Source of the DNA: Aeromicrobium camelliae
GTDB taxonomy: Bacteria > Actinomycetota > Actinomycetes > Propionibacteriales > Nocardioidaceae
Assembly (NCBI RefSeq): GCF_003850045.1
Contig: NZ_RQJX01000016.1
Coordinates: forward strand, 1-64,000
Direction: 5' to 3'
Length of the DNA stretch: 64,000 nt
The position numbers and the translations under genes are program-made. This document shows positions 53,514 to 63,466 of this stretch, one piece after another. The notes under the pieces were generated by a model. The model was given only the letters and a program-made list of their open reading frames with translations, had not been told where the DNA came from and did not search any database. Each line of letters opens with the position of its first letter. Position 1 is the first letter of the stretch.

Positions 53514-55457
53514 TCAGGTGGCGTCACGGGCGGTGGCAGCGTCGTCGAGTCGTCGCAGCGCGCCCATGACGGTCGCCCGGTCGGTGGTGCGCCACAGCCC
53601 GGGCAGCGACGCGGCGAGGAATCCGCCATACCGCGCCGTCACCAGCCGCGGGTCGAGGATCGCCACGACCCCCCGATCGTCGGCGCGGCGGATCAGTCGC
53701 CCCGCACCCTGGGCGAGCAGGAGCGCCGCATGGTGGGCGGCGACCTGCATGAAGCCGTTGCCGCCGCGCTTCTCGACGAGCCGCTGCCGGGCGCTCATGA
53801 GCGGATCGTCCGGACGCGGGAACGGGATGCGGTCGATGATGACGAGGGTGCACGTGTCGCCGGGCAGATCGACGCCCTGCCACAAGCTCAAGGTGCCGAA
53901 CAGGCACGTGCGCGGGTCGGCGGCGAACCGTCGCGCGAGTTCGGGAAGCTGCGCGTCTCCTTGGCACAACACCTCGACCTCGGGAAGCGCGAGCCGGACG
54001 TACTCGGCGGCGCGCTCCGCACCCCGGCGCGACGAGAACAGTCCGAGCGTGCGGCCGCCGGCAGCCTTCACGAGCGCCGTGATCTCACCGAGCTGGTCCT
54101 CCTCGAGGCCTTCCCGCCCTGGCGTGGGAAGATGCCGCGCGACGTACAGCATCCCCTGTTTGGCGTAGTCGAAGGGCGACCCGACGTCCAGTCCGATCCA
54201 CTCCTCGTCCTCCCACAACCCGAGTGATCGCGCGACGGGATCGAAGGTGCCACCGAGTGTCAGCGTCGCGCTGGTGAGGACGACGGTCTTCTCGCCGAAC
54301 AGCTTGTCGCGCAACGCGCCGGACACGTCGATCGGAGCCACCCGCAGCTGCAGTCCGCTGCGCGTGTCGCCCAGCCAGAGCACGTCGGTCTCGCTGCCGC
54401 GTGCCATGCGCTCAGCCACCTGCCGCAGCTCGTCGACCATCCCGCGCGCCTGCTGGCGGGCCGGGTCCGCCTCACCGCCGGGTCCGCCGGACTCCTTGCC
54501 GAAGGCGGAGAAGCAGGCGCGCGCGGTGTCGCGCACGAACTCCAGTGCGGCGCGCAACGGCTGGCTGATCTCATCGATCCGTCCGGGCTGCAGGTGGGTG
54601 AGGGTGTCGGCCAGGGAGTCGGCCGCGTCGCTGAGGTCGTCGGCCGTCTGCGGTTCGTCGAGATGCGGCCGGGCCCGACGCGCCGCGCGCTCGATCCCCG
54701 CCGGATCCAGCTCCTGGGTGGCCGCCTGCGTGACTCGCGCGGCGAGTTCGTGCGCCTCGTCGACGACGACCGTGTCGAACTGCGGCAGCATCGGGACGCC
54801 GTCGATCGCGTCGATCGCGAGCATCGCGTGGTTGGTGACGACGATCTGCGCATCCTGCGCATCCTCACGCGCGCGTTCGGCGAAGCACTCCGTGGCGTAG
54901 GGGCAGCGCGACGCGCCGAGGCATTCGCGAGCACTGACGCTGACCTGGCGCCAGGAGCGCTCCGAATGCGACGGAGCGCTGTCGCGGTCGCCACTGTGTC
55001 CGTCTTCAGCAGCGTGTTCGGCCCACTCGCGCAGCGCCACGACCTCGGCGCCGAGCGTGCCTTCGGGCACCTCGACGAGGACGCCCTGGTCGTCCGGAGC
55101 ACCCTCGCGCACACGATGAAGGCACGCGTAATTGCTGCGACCCTTGAGCACCGCGTGGTGCGGCACCTCGTCGAGCGTGGACCGGGCCGCGTCCTTGAGC
55201 GCCGGGATGTCGCGCTCGACGAGCTGGTGCTGCAGGTTGAGGGTCGCGGTGGCCACGACGACGCGGTCGCCGTGCAGCAGGCTCGGGACGAGGTACCCCA
55301 GCGATTTACCGGTACCTGTCCCGGCCTGGACGAGCAGGTGCTTCTTCTCGCGGAACGCCCGTTCCACGGCCTCGGCCATGGCCACCTGGCCCGGCCGCTG
55401 GGTGCCGCCGACCGATGCGACGGCAGCGTCGAGCACATCGCGGACGGTCGGGGTCAT
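53514..55457 (-). CDS. ATP-dependent DNA helicase, DinG/XPD family
   Basis: A 647-residue superfamily 2 helicase. QAGTGTGKSLGYLVPSLL is Walker A; VVDEAHELAARV is the DEAH box. Four cysteines (YACLHR, then ECLGASRCPYATECF) form the Fe-S cluster site of XPD/DinG. The C-terminal LFGTLSLWQGVDLPGDTCTL and QGAGRLIRRADDRGVVAILD are motifs V and VI. It unwinds DNA structures with 5'-3' polarity. ATG at 55457 is taken as the start because upstream codons have no homology. No SOS box is visible in its upstream 60 nt. Confidence 0.93.
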   Translation of the reverse strand: MTPTVRDVLDAAVASVGGTQRPGQVAMAEAVERAFREKKHLLVQAGTGTGKSLGYLVPSLLHGDRVVVATATLNLQHQLVERDIPALKDAARSTLDEVPHHAVLKGRSNYACLHRVREGAPDDQGVLVEVPEGTLGAEVVALREWAEHAAEDGHSGDRDSAPSHSERSWRQVSVSARECLGASRCPYATECFAERAREDAQDAQIVVTNHAMLAIDAIDGVPMLPQFDTVVVDEAHELAARVTQAATQELDPAGIERAARRARPHLDEPQTADDLSDAADSLADTLTHLQPGRIDEISQPLRAALEFVRDTARACFSAFGKESGGPGGEADPARQQARGMVDELRQVAERMARGSETDVLWLGDTRSGLQLRVAPIDVSGALRDKLFGEKTVVLTSATLTLGGTFDPVARSLGLWEDEEWIGLDVGSPFDYAKQGMLYVARHLPTPGREGLEEDQLGEITALVKAAGGRTLGLFSSRRGAERAAEYVRLALPEVEVLCQGDAQLPELARRFAADPRTCLFGTLSLWQGVDLPGDTCTLVIIDRIPFPRPDDPLMSARQRLVEKRGGNGFMQVAAHHAALLLAQGAGRLIRRADDRGVVAILDPRLVTARYGGFLAASLPGLWRTTDRATVMGALRRLDDAATARDAT

Positions 55458-55515
55458 GCCGAGCAGGTTATCGTCCGCGACCGCGAGGGCGGCGGCGTGT
55501 CCACAGCCGTCCGGA

Positions 55516-56898
55516 TCACCGCGCGTAGGGAGCCAGATCGGCGGCCAGGTCGGCATCGACACGCGCCGAAACGTGCGTCCCGTCGCCGCGGTGCTCGACC
55601 TCATCGATCTCGCCGTGCTCGTGGATCTGGTTGAGCAGGTCACCCCGGTCGTAGGGCAGCACGACGTCGACCGGCACCGCCGGCTGCGGCAGCTCACTCT
55701 CGATCGCGTTGAGCAGTTCGTCGATGCCCTCGCCGGTGCGGGCGCTCACCACCACGGCGTGCGGCTCCTTGGCGACGATCTGCTTGACGGTGTCGGGGTC
55801 GGCGACGTCGGCCTTGTTGATCGCGACGATCTCGGGGACCTTGCTGGCGCCGATCTCGGCGAACACCTCGCGCACCGCGGCGATCTGACCGAGCGGGTCG
55901 ACGTGCGAGCCGTCCACGACGTGGACGACGAGGTCGGCATCGGCGACCTCCTCCAGCGTCGAGCGGAACGCCTCGACCAACTGGTGCGGCAAGTGCCGGA
56001 CGAATCCGACCGTGTCCGACAGCGTGTAGATGCGGCCGTCAGGCGTCTGGGTGCGACGCGTGGTGGGGTCGAGGGTCGCGAAGAGTGCATCCTCGACGAG
56101 GACGCCCGCCTTGGTCAGCCGGTTGAGCAGGCTCGACTTGCCGGCGTTGGTGTACCCGGCGATCGCCACCGAGGGGATCTGGTGACGCTGACGGTTGGCG
56201 CGCTTGGTGTCGCGGGTCCCCCGCAGCTCGGCCAGCTCCCGACGCAGCTTCGCCACCCGCGCCTGAATGCGGCGGCGGTCCGTCTCGAGCTTGGTCTCAC
56301 CGGGGCCGCGGCCGCCGATGCCCTCACCGCCGGCCGCGCGACCGCCGGCCTGACGCGACAGGTTGCCGCCCCAGCCGCGCAGCCGCTGAGTCTGGTACTG
56401 CAGCTGCGCCAGCTCGACCTGCGCCTTGCCCTCCGCGCTCTTCGCGTGCTGCGCGAAGATGTCGAGGATCAGCGCCGTACGGTCGACGACCTTGGCGTTG
56501 ACGCGGTCCTCGAGGTTGCGCAGTTGGCTGGGTGCGAGCTCGCCGTCGCAGATGACGGTGTCCGCGCCGCTGGCCTCCACTGCAGCACGCAGCTCCTCGA
56601 CCTTGCCGCGGCCGATGTAGGTCGCCGGGTCGGGCTTCTGCCGCCGCTGCACGAGTGCGTCGAGCACCTCCGAGCCAGCGGTCTCCGCGAGCATCTTGAG
56701 CTCGGTGAGCGAGTTCTCGGCGTCCTCGGCCGTGCCCTCGGTCCACACCCCGACGAGGACGACGCGCTCGAGCCGCAGTTGGCGGTACTCGACCTCGGTG
56801 ATGTCGCGCAGCTCGGTCGAGAGACCCGCCACGCGACGCAGCGATGAGCGCTCCTCGAGCTCGAGTTCGCCGCGGTCGTTGTCGAACGGTTCGGTCAC
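55516..56898 (-). CDS. hflX: GTPase HflX
   Basis: A 460-residue GTPase that splits stalled or heat-damaged ribosomes. The HflX N-terminal domain includes KPDPATYIGRGKVEELRAAV and the glycine-rich segment QRLRGWGGNLSRQAGGRAAG, then ETKLETDRRRIQARVAKLRR. The G1 motif is GYTNAGKSS, G3 is DTVGFVRHLPH and G4 is INKADV. The GTG start overlaps the dapF stop (GTGA), so the two are translationally coupled. Confidence 0.96.
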   Translation of the reverse strand: MTEPFDNDRGELELEERSSLRRVAGLSTELRDITEVEYRQLRLERVVLVGVWTEGTAEDAENSLTELKMLAETAGSEVLDALVQRRQKPDPATYIGRGKVEELRAAVEASGADTVICDGELAPSQLRNLEDRVNAKVVDRTALILDIFAQHAKSAEGKAQVELAQLQYQTQRLRGWGGNLSRQAGGRAAGGEGIGGRGPGETKLETDRRRIQARVAKLRRELAELRGTRDTKRANRQRHQIPSVAIAGYTNAGKSSLLNRLTKAGVLVEDALFATLDPTTRRTQTPDGRIYTLSDTVGFVRHLPHQLVEAFRSTLEEVADADLVVHVVDGSHVDPLGQIAAVREVFAEIGASKVPEIVAINKADVADPDTVKQIVAKEPHAVVVSARTGEGIDELLNAIESELPQPAVPVDVVLPYDRGDLLNQIHEHGEIDEVEHRGDGTHVSARVDADLAADLAPYAR

Positions 56899-57716
56899 GC
56901 GCGCCACTCCATCGTTCCAGAAGCCACGATGACGGCCGGCCCCGTGAGGTGCACATGGCCGTCGGAGGTCAGGTCGACCAGGACGGTGCCACCCGGAACA
57001 TCGACCCGGTACCGCGGAGCAGCCGCGTCCTGGCCGTCGGCGAGCGCGGTCGCGATCGCCACGGCGCAGGCGCCGGTACCGCAGGACCGGGTCTCGCCGG
57101 AGCCGCGTTCGTGCACGCGCATCGCGACGTGGCCGTGCGCGCGTCGCGCGACGAACTCGATGTTGACGCCCTCGGGGTACACGCTGCGGTCGAACTCGGG
57201 CTCGCTGAGCAGGGCGCCCGCCGACGACAGATCGTCGACGAACGCGACGGCGTGCGGATTGCCCGTGTGGACCTCGCGGGCCTCGAGCGTGGCACCCTCG
57301 GCCGTGGTCACCTTGCTGGTGCCGCCGGTGACGTAGTCGCCCATGTCGACACGGATCTGGTCGCCGTCGACGACGACCCGCTTGTCGCCGTCGCGGGTTC
57401 CGACGAGAAACTCGTCGTCGCTGACCAGGCCCTCCTCGAGGAGGTGGCGAGCGAAGACGCGCACGCCGTTGCCGCACATTTCGCTGATCGAGCCATCGGC
57501 GTTGCGATAGTCCATGAACCACGCGGCATCGGAGTCGATACCCAGGGCTGCGGGAGTGATGACCCGAAGCACGCCGTCGGCACCGATGCCGCGGCGGCGG
57601 TCGCACAGCGCGGCGACGAACTGCGCATCGAGCTCGCCGTGCAGCGAGCCGTCGTGATCGGGCAGGAGCACGAAGTCGTTCTCGGTGCCGTGCCCTTTGA
57701 GCCAAGAGAAAGTCAT
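56895..57716 (-). CDS. dapF: Diaminopimelate epimerase
   Basis: A 273-residue epimerase that converts LL- to meso-diaminopimelate for peptidoglycan and lysine. The two catalytic cysteines are Cys81 in MCGNGVR and Cys212 in SCGTGACAV. GHGTENDFVLLPD at the N-terminus is conserved. It sits between miaA and hflX in the order miaA-dapF-hflX, the same order as in mycobacteria. Confidence 0.97.
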   Translation of the reverse strand: MTFSWLKGHGTENDFVLLPDHDGSLHGELDAQFVAALCDRRRGIGADGVLRVITPAALGIDSDAAWFMDYRNADGSISEMCGNGVRVFARHLLEEGLVSDDEFLVGTRDGDKRVVVDGDQIRVDMGDYVTGGTSKVTTAEGATLEAREVHTGNPHAVAFVDDLSSAGALLSEPEFDRSVYPEGVNIEFVARRAHGHVAMRVHERGSGETRSCGTGACAVAIATALADGQDAAAPRYRVDVPGGTVLVDLTSDGHVHLTGPAVIVASGTMEWRA

Positions 57717-57726
57717 TAGATCCAGT

Positions 57727-58644
57727 CTACGCCGACGAGGCCAGTGCCACGGCCCGCTCGACGAGGTCGGGATCGTCGAAGGCGAGCCAGGTGACCCGGG
57801 GATCCTTGCGGAACATGCGCTCCTGGCGGCGGGCGAACTTGCGCGTGCCTGTTTTCGTCTGGGCGATCGCCTCGGACTCGTCGATCTCGCCGCGCAGGTA
57901 GGACAGCACCTGCTGGTATCCGAGTGCCCGCGAAGCGGTCAGGCTCTCGTCGAGGCCCTGCGTCCGCAGCGCGCGCACCTCCTCGACGAATCCTGCCGCC
58001 CACATCTGATCGACCCGCGCGTCGATGCGCGCGTCGAGCACGTCGCGGGGCACCTCCAGGCCGATCATCACGAGGTCGTCGTAGATCGAGTGGAAGCCGG
58101 GCATGGCGGCGGCGAAGGGGCGGCCGGTGAGTTCGACGACTTCGAGTGCGCGCACGATACGACGGCCGTTGCTCGGCAGGATCTGAGCCGCGGCGTCCGG
58201 GTCCCGTTCCGTCAGCTCGGCGTGCAGAGCCTCCGCACCACGCCTCTCGAGTTCCGCGGCCCACCGCGCCCGCACGTCGGGATCGGTGCCGGGGAAGTCC
58301 AGCGGGTCCAGCACCGCGCGCACGTACAGGGAGGAGCCGCCGACCAGCACGGGAACAGCCCCGCGCGATCGGATCTCGTCGATCGTCGCGCGGGCCGACC
58401 GTTGGAAGACCGCGACGTTCGCCTCATCGGACACGTCGAGGACGTCGAGCAGGTGGTGGGGCACACCGCCGCGCTCGGCGGGCTCGGCCTTGGCGCTGCC
58501 GATGTCCATGCCCCGGAACAACTGCACAGCGTCGCCGTTGACCGCTTCTCCGCCGATGCGCTGACACAAGGCGACCGAGAGCGCGGTCTTGCCCGCTGCG
58601 GTGGGTCCGACGACAGCGACGACGCGACCGCGGGATTCAGGCAC
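57727..58644 (-). CDS. miaA: tRNA dimethylallyltransferase MiaA
   Basis: A 305-residue enzyme that adds a dimethylallyl group to A37 of tRNAs reading UNN codons. The P-loop GPTAAGKT is at residues 13-20. The substrate motif SPDGDAVQLFRGMDIGSAK appears as NGDAVQLFRGMDIGSAK and the C-terminal LGYQQVLSYLRGE is conserved. The start is GTG 58644, preceded by an AGGGG ribosome-binding site. The frame is open 37 more codons upstream without homology. Confidence 0.95.
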   Translation of the reverse strand: MPESRGRVVAVVGPTAAGKTALSVALCQRIGGEAVNGDAVQLFRGMDIGSAKAEPAERGGVPHHLLDVLDVSDEANVAVFQRSARATIDEIRSRGAVPVLVGGSSLYVRAVLDPLDFPGTDPDVRARWAAELERRGAEALHAELTERDPDAAAQILPSNGRRIVRALEVVELTGRPFAAAMPGFHSIYDDLVMIGLEVPRDVLDARIDARVDQMWAAGFVEEVRALRTQGLDESLTASRALGYQQVLSYLRGEIDESEAIAQTKTGTRKFARRQERMFRKDPRVTWLAFDDPDLVERAVALASSA

Positions 58645-58717
58645 CCCTTCAGTCTCGCAGGTAGCGTGATGGCCAACCGGGGCACGGGCCCCGCGTCGAG
58701 CTGGGAAGGGAGCCACC

Positions 58718-58945
58718 ATGGGTTTTCTCGACAAGCTGCGTGGCGATGACGCCAAGAAGCGGGCGGGTCAGATGATGCAGGGCCGTGACGACGACATCGA
58801 CACCGCCGTCGACAAGGTGGCAGCCCTCGCCGACAAGGCCACGAGCGGCAAGTACTCCAGCAAGATCGACGAGGCCGCGGCCCGTCTCAAGGAGGCCGCC
58901 CGGACCATGAACGACGAGGACGAGGACAACCCTCCTCGCCGCTGA
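58718..58945 (+). CDS. MT0933-like antitoxin (orphan)
   Basis: A 75-residue, highly charged helical protein. GFLDKLRGDDAKKRAGQMMQ and KIDEAAARLKEAARTM match the Rv0909/MT0933-like antitoxin family of mycobacteria. No toxin gene is adjacent. GGAAGGGAG is a strong ribosome-binding site 8 nt before the ATG. It lies divergent to miaA and convergent with the next gene, so it stands alone. Confidence 0.75.
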   Translation: MGFLDKLRGDDAKKRAGQMMQGRDDDIDTAVDKVAALADKATSGKYSSKIDEAAARLKEAARTMNDEDEDNPPRR

Positions 58946-58958
58946 AGCCCGACGTCGT

Positions 58959-59585
58959 TCACGCCGATCGCCAGCAGGCGACCCAGTACCCGACCCCGAG
59001 GGGCGCACCCGTGTACCGCAACTGGGCGTGCCAGGAACGATCGCGCGTGGCGCGGCCGACCTCCCGCAGCACCGGCGCTCCGGTGCACCACAGCGCAGCG
59101 GCCAGCGTCAGATCGAGCTGCGCGAGCGACGCCGTGTCCGCGGTACGTAGAGCTGTGAGCAGGTCTTCCTGGAACGCGGGCCCGCGCGAGTCGAGACCCC
59201 GCGGTGAATTCGACTGGATGCATGCGGCGCCGTCGGCGACCACGAGGACGGTGCGTTCCTCGGAGTCGACCTGGCTCACATAGCGCCGCGAGCCCGTCCA
59301 CCCGGCCCGGTCCAGGAGCCAGGCACCGATGGTGTGCCCGAGTCCGAGCGCGACATTCTCTCCCCCGGCCGCGACGTCGAGCCCGTAGCGTTCGAGGCTC
59401 CCGCCGTGTGTCTCGTCGAGTTCGACCGGCCAGTCGGTCTCCGCGAACACGGTGATCGAGTCCGCTGCCGTTCCCACGACCTCACCGACGAGGCGTTGGG
59501 TCGCGTCCCGCGTCGCGGCCAGAGCATCGTCGCCGGGCAGCGCGAGCAGCGGTGCGCTGGGCACGAACGCCCACGTCGACGTCAC
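58959..59585 (-). CDS. Class III extradiol dioxygenase-like conserved protein (Rv2728c position)
   Basis: A 208-residue protein with ALLALPGDDALAATRDATQR and TVFAETDWPVELDETHGGSL, elements of the LigB-like fold conserved in actinobacteria; annotated elsewhere as class III extradiol dioxygenase-like or alanine-rich. The metal-site histidines of true dioxygenases are not evident, so enzymatic activity is doubtful. The GTG start overlaps the lgt stop by four bases, linking it to the trp-lgt operon. It lies near miaA, as Rv2728c does in M. tuberculosis (from memory). Confidence 0.7.
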   Translation of the reverse strand: MTSTWAFVPSAPLLALPGDDALAATRDATQRLVGEVVGTAADSITVFAETDWPVELDETHGGSLERYGLDVAAGGENVALGLGHTIGAWLLDRAGWTGSRRYVSQVDSEERTVLVVADGAACIQSNSPRGLDSRGPAFQEDLLTALRTADTASLAQLDLTLAAALWCTGAPVLREVGRATRDRSWHAQLRYTGAPLGVGYWVACWRSA

Positions 59586-60448
59586 GCCGACTCGGTGTCC
59601 TCACCGGCCGTCGGCGCCGTGTCCTCACGCGTGCTGAGCCGCTCGGGCTCCTCGGTGGCACGACGACGCGCCCACAGGTACAGCACCAGGCCTCCGGCGA
59701 ACACGATGATCGTGGTCCAGATGTTGAGGCGGAACGGTCCGATGTGATTGACCGTGTCGATCCGCAGCGCCTCGGTGACGAGACGACCCGCGGTGTAGAG
59801 CATCACGTACAACGCGAACGCCCTGCCGTGCGTCAGGCGGTAACGCCGGTCGAGCCACACGATGAGGGCTGCGGCGAGAAGGTTCCAGACCAGCTCGTAC
59901 AGGAACGTCGGGTGGAACGTCGCGAACTGCTCGAAGCCCTCCGGCCGGAAGCGGGGGGCGATCTCCAGGCCCCACGGCAGGTCCGTCGGCCGACCGAACA
60001 GCTCCTGGTTGAAGTAGTTGCCGAGCCGGCCCACGCCCTGGGCGACGAGCAAACCCGGTGCCAGTGCGTCCGCGACCGGCCAGAAGGCGACCCCGTATCG
60101 GCGGCAGGCAATGAGCGCGCCCACGGCGCCGAGCGCGATCGCGCCCCAGATGCCGAGACCGCCCTCCCAGATCTTCAGCGCGTCGACGGGATCGCGGCCC
60201 TCGCCGAAATAGAGCTGCGGGTCGGTGATGACGTGGTAGAGGCGGCCGCCCACGATCCCGAAGGGAATCGCCCAGATCGCGATGTCGCCGATGACGCCGG
60301 CGCGTCCACCTTTGGCTTGGTAGCGGCGCTCGCCGATCCAGGTCGCCAGGACGGCGCCGAGGATGATCGCGAGGGCGTAGGCGCGCAGCGGGAGCGGCCC
60401 GAGGTGCCAGACGCTCTCGGCCGGGCTGGGGATCGACGCGGGGATCAC
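59582..60448 (-). CDS. lgt: Prolipoprotein diacylglyceryl transferase
   Basis: A 288-residue membrane enzyme that attaches diacylglycerol to lipoprotein cysteines. VGGRLYHVITDPQLYFGEGR, IWEGGLGIWGAIALGAVGAL and VGRLGNYFNQELFGRPTDLP are the Lgt signatures with catalytic His/Arg. A C-terminal tail of about 30 residues is charged. The GTG start overlaps the trpA stop (GTGA). Linkage of lgt to trpA is common in actinobacteria. Its substrates include the lipoproteins in this window. Confidence 0.96.
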   Translation of the reverse strand: MIPASIPSPAESVWHLGPLPLRAYALAIILGAVLATWIGERRYQAKGGRAGVIGDIAIWAIPFGIVGGRLYHVITDPQLYFGEGRDPVDALKIWEGGLGIWGAIALGAVGALIACRRYGVAFWPVADALAPGLLVAQGVGRLGNYFNQELFGRPTDLPWGLEIAPRFRPEGFEQFATFHPTFLYELVWNLLAAALIVWLDRRYRLTHGRAFALYVMLYTAGRLVTEALRIDTVNHIGPFRLNIWTTIIVFAGGLVLYLWARRRATEEPERLSTREDTAPTAGEDTESA

Positions 60449-61245
60449 CGTTCGACTCCCGCGCGCAGATCGGTCACGAGCCGGCGCAGCGCGGCGAGAC
60501 CGGCTTCGGCGTCCGGCGCGTCGAGCAGGCAGCGCACCAGGGCCGAGCCGACGATCACCGCGTCGGCGAATCCGGCGACCTCGTGCGCCTGAGCGCCGTT
60601 GCTCACGCCGAGTCCGACGCCCACGGGCTTGTCGGTGACCTTGCGCAGCCGTCCCACGAGCTCGGGAGCCAGGCTGCTGGTCTGCTCGCGCTGGCCCGTG
60701 ACGCCCATGACGGCGGTGGCGTAGATGAAGCCGCTCGCGGCCTCCGCGGTCATGGCGAGACGCTCGTCGCTCGACGACGGGGCGACGAGGAAGATCCGGT
60801 CGAGTCCGTGCGCCTCGGACGCCGCCATCCACTCCTCGGCCTCGTCGGGGATCATGTCCGGCGTGATGAGACCCGCTCCCCCGGCGGCGGCGAGCTCGAG
60901 AGCGAACCGGTCCACGCCGTAGCGCTCGACCGGATTCCAGTACGTCATCACGACGGTCGGGGCACCGGTCGCGGCGCTGCGACCCGCGATCTCGATGACG
61001 TCGGAGATGCGCGTCCCGCCCGCGAGGGCGCGGTCGGCGGCCGCTTGGATCGTCGGACCGTCCATGACCGGGTCGCTGTAGGGCAGACCGACCTCCACGA
61101 GGTCGACACCGGCCTCGACCATGGTCTCGATGGCGGCGATCGAGAGCTCCTTGTCGGGGAACCCCGCGGGGAGGTAGCCGACGAGTGCGGCGCGGTCCTC
61201 CGCGCGGGTGCGATCGAACAGGGCCGTGATCGGCGAGGCGCTCAT
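60445..61245 (-). CDS. trpA: Tryptophan synthase alpha subunit
   Basis: A 266-residue TIM-barrel enzyme that splits indole-glycerol phosphate. Catalytic Glu51 and Asp62 lie in [36 protein letters not shown] and [20 protein letters not shown] are conserved. The start ATG shares four bases with the trpB stop, so the alpha and beta subunits are co-translated; indole passes directly to TrpB. Confidence 0.97.
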   Translation of the reverse strand: MSASPITALFDRTRAEDRAALVGYLPAGFPDKELSIAAIETMVEAGVDLVEVGLPYSDPVMDGPTIQAAADRALAGGTRISDVIEIAGRSAATGAPTVVMTYWNPVERYGVDRFALELAAAGGAGLITPDMIPDEAEEWMAASEAHGLDRIFLVAPSSSDERLAMTAEAASGFIYATAVMGVTGQREQTSSLAPELVGRLRKVTDKPVGVGLGVSNGAQAHEVAGFADAVIVGSALVRCLLDAPDAEAGLAALRRLVTDLRAGVER

Positions 61246-62468
61246 TCCTCGGTCCCTTCGTCGAGCACGACGGGCTCCTCGATGAGGCCGAAGTACTGAG
61301 CGGCGGTGTGGACGTCCTTGTCGCCCCGACCGGAGAGGTTCACGAGGATGGTCGCGTCGGGACCCAGTTCCTGTGCGAGCGTCAGCGCACCGGCGAGGGC
61401 GTGCGCGGACTCGATCGCGGGAATGATGCCCTCGGTCTTGCAGAGCAGCTCGAACGCCGCCATCGCCTGGGCGTCGGTCGCCGGACGGTACTCCGCACGA
61501 CCGGTCTGCGCGAGGTACGCGTGCTCGGGACCGACCCCGGGATAGTCCAGGCCGGCGGAGATCGAGTGCGACTCGAGCGTCTGCCCGTCCTCGTCCTGCA
61601 GCAGGTACGAGCGAGCGCCGTGGAGGACACCGACGGACCCGCCTGTGATCGTCGCCGCGTGCCGTCCGGTCTCGACTCCGTCGCCACCGGCCTCGATGCC
61701 GACGAGGCGCACGTCGGGGTCGGCGACGAATCCGGTGAACAGGCCGATCGCGTTGGAGCCGCCGCCGACGCAGGCGACAGCCGCGTCCGGCAGCCGGCCG
61801 AGCAGTTCGAGGCACTGCGCGCGGGCTTCGTCTCCGATGCCGCGAGTGAGCTCGCGGACCATGGCCGGGAACGGGTGCGGGCCGGCGGCCGTGCCGAAGA
61901 GGTAGTGCGTCGTGTCGACGCTGGCGACCCAGTCGCGTAACGCCTCGTTGATGGCGTCCTTGAGCGTGCGGCTGCCCGTCGTGACGGGGACGACCTCGGC
62001 GCCGAGCATCCGCATCCGCGCGACGTTGAGCGCCTGCCGCTCGGTGTCGACCTCGCCCATGTAGACCGTGCACTCGAGGTCCAGGTAGGCGCACGCCGTG
62101 GCCGAGGCGACGCCGTGCTGGCCCGCCCCGGTCTCGGCGATGCATCGCGGCTTGCCGATCCGCTTGGCGAGCAACGCCTGGCCGATGACGTTGCGGATCT
62201 TGTGCGCGCCGGTGTGATTGAGGTCCTCGCGCTTGAGCAGGACGCGTGCGCCGGCAGCCTCGGAGAAGCGGTGCGCCTCGTACAGCGGGCTGGGAACGTT
62301 CGCGTACTCGCGCAGCATGCGATCGAGCTCGGCCGTGAACGTCGGATCGGCTTGCGCCTCCTGCCAGGCGCGCGTGATCTCGTCGAGCGGAGCGATGAGG
62401 GCCTCGGGCATGAAACGGCCGCCGAAGCGGCCGAAATGTCCGGAGGCGTCAGGGACGGTAGAGGTCAT
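61242..62468 (-). CDS. trpB: Tryptophan synthase beta subunit
   Basis: A 408-residue PLP enzyme that joins indole and serine. The PLP lysine Lys90 is in [30 protein letters not shown] and [17 protein letters not shown] (cofactor phosphate loop) are typical. It is 40 nt after trpC and overlaps trpA by ATGA. Confidence 0.97.
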   Translation of the reverse strand: MTSTVPDASGHFGRFGGRFMPEALIAPLDEITRAWQEAQADPTFTAELDRMLREYANVPSPLYEAHRFSEAAGARVLLKREDLNHTGAHKIRNVIGQALLAKRIGKPRCIAETGAGQHGVASATACAYLDLECTVYMGEVDTERQALNVARMRMLGAEVVPVTTGSRTLKDAINEALRDWVASVDTTHYLFGTAAGPHPFPAMVRELTRGIGDEARAQCLELLGRLPDAAVACVGGGSNAIGLFTGFVADPDVRLVGIEAGGDGVETGRHAATITGGSVGVLHGARSYLLQDEDGQTLESHSISAGLDYPGVGPEHAYLAQTGRAEYRPATDAQAMAAFELLCKTEGIIPAIESAHALAGALTLAQELGPDATILVNLSGRGDKDVHTAAQYFGLIEEPVVLDEGTEE

Positions 62469-62508
62469 GGACGCGCTGCACTTTCGGGGAGACGGGGACG
62501 AGCCGGGG

Positions 62509-63324
62509 TCAGGACACGTGCCATCGGTGCTGCAGCGCCGGGTGCTGCCCCGCGGCCACGAGATCGGCCACGGTCTGACGCGGGTTCTCGCCCCGGACGA
62601 GGGTCTCGCCGACGAGCACGACGTTCGCCCCGAAGCGGGCGTACTCGATGACGTCGTGCGGTCCGCGGACGCCGGATTCGGCGACCTTCACCACCGAGTC
62701 CGGGATCTTGGGGGCGACCCGCGCGAACGTGCCGCGGTCGACCTCGAGGGTCTTCAGGTCACGAGCGTTCACGCCGATGAGGTCGGCGTCAGCGGCGACC
62801 GCGCGCTCCACCTCCTCCTCGTCGTGCACTTCCACGAGCGGCGTCAGACCGATCGATCGAGCACGCTCGATGAGGCTCTCGAGGGCGGGCTGTTCGAGCG
62901 CCGCGACGATGAGCAGCGCCATGTCGGCACCGGCCGCGCGGGCCTCCCACAGCTGGTACGAGGTGGTGATGAAGTCCTTGCGCAGCACGGGGATGTCGAC
63001 CGCCGCGCGGACCGAACGCAAGTCGTCCAGCGAGCCGTTGAAGCGGCGCTCCTCGGTGAGGACGCTGATGGTGGCGGCGCCGCCGGTGGCGTAATCGACC
63101 GCGAGCGCGGCGGGGTCGCTGATGGTCGCGAGGTCGCCCTTGCTCGGGCTGGCACGCTTGACCTCGGCGATCACCGAGACGCCGTCGGCCCGGAAGGCCG
63201 GCATGGGGTCCAGGGCGGGGTTCTGGCGTGCCGCGCGCTCCTTGAGCTCGTCGATCGAGACCCGCGCCATGCGCGCCTCCAGATCACGGGCGACGCCGGC
63301 GAGGATGTCATCGAGAACGGTCAC
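62509..63324 (-). CDS. trpC: Indole-3-glycerol-phosphate synthase
   Basis: A 271-residue TIM-barrel enzyme. [20 protein letters not shown] is the conserved substrate region with catalytic Lys, and [20 protein letters not shown] plus [15 protein letters not shown] follow. GTG at 63324 is preferred: a strong GGAAAGGAGGGG lies about 8 nt upstream, whereas it would be only 1-2 nt from the ATG two codons earlier. It is the first gene of a trpC-trpB-trpA-lgt operon. trpE and trpD are not in the visible part. Confidence 0.96.
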   Translation of the reverse strand: MTVLDDILAGVARDLEARMARVSIDELKERAARQNPALDPMPAFRADGVSVIAEVKRASPSKGDLATISDPAALAVDYATGGAATISVLTEERRFNGSLDDLRSVRAAVDIPVLRKDFITTSYQLWEARAAGADMALLIVAALEQPALESLIERARSIGLTPLVEVHDEEEVERAVAADADLIGVNARDLKTLEVDRGTFARVAPKIPDSVVKVAESGVRGPHDVIEYARFGANVVLVGETLVRGENPRQTVADLVAAGQHPALQHRWHVS

Positions 63325-63466
63325 GACCATCCCCTCCTTTCCTCGTGTGGCCCACGGGTCCGTCCCCACCAGGGTAAACCCGGCTCCCCCGGGCTCCGAG
63401 CCGGGTCGGCGCGTGCGGACCCGCCCAGGAGGAAACGGACACCGGCGCACCCTATGCTGTGGTGCC

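Noticed and set aside
63331..63466. trp attenuator in the trpC leader (CCCGGCTC/GAGCCGGG hairpin at 63379-63405 followed by TTT on the minus strand)
   Set aside because: No leader peptide with consecutive Trp codons is visible and no alternative antiterminator pairing could be drawn. A plain hairpin remains possible.
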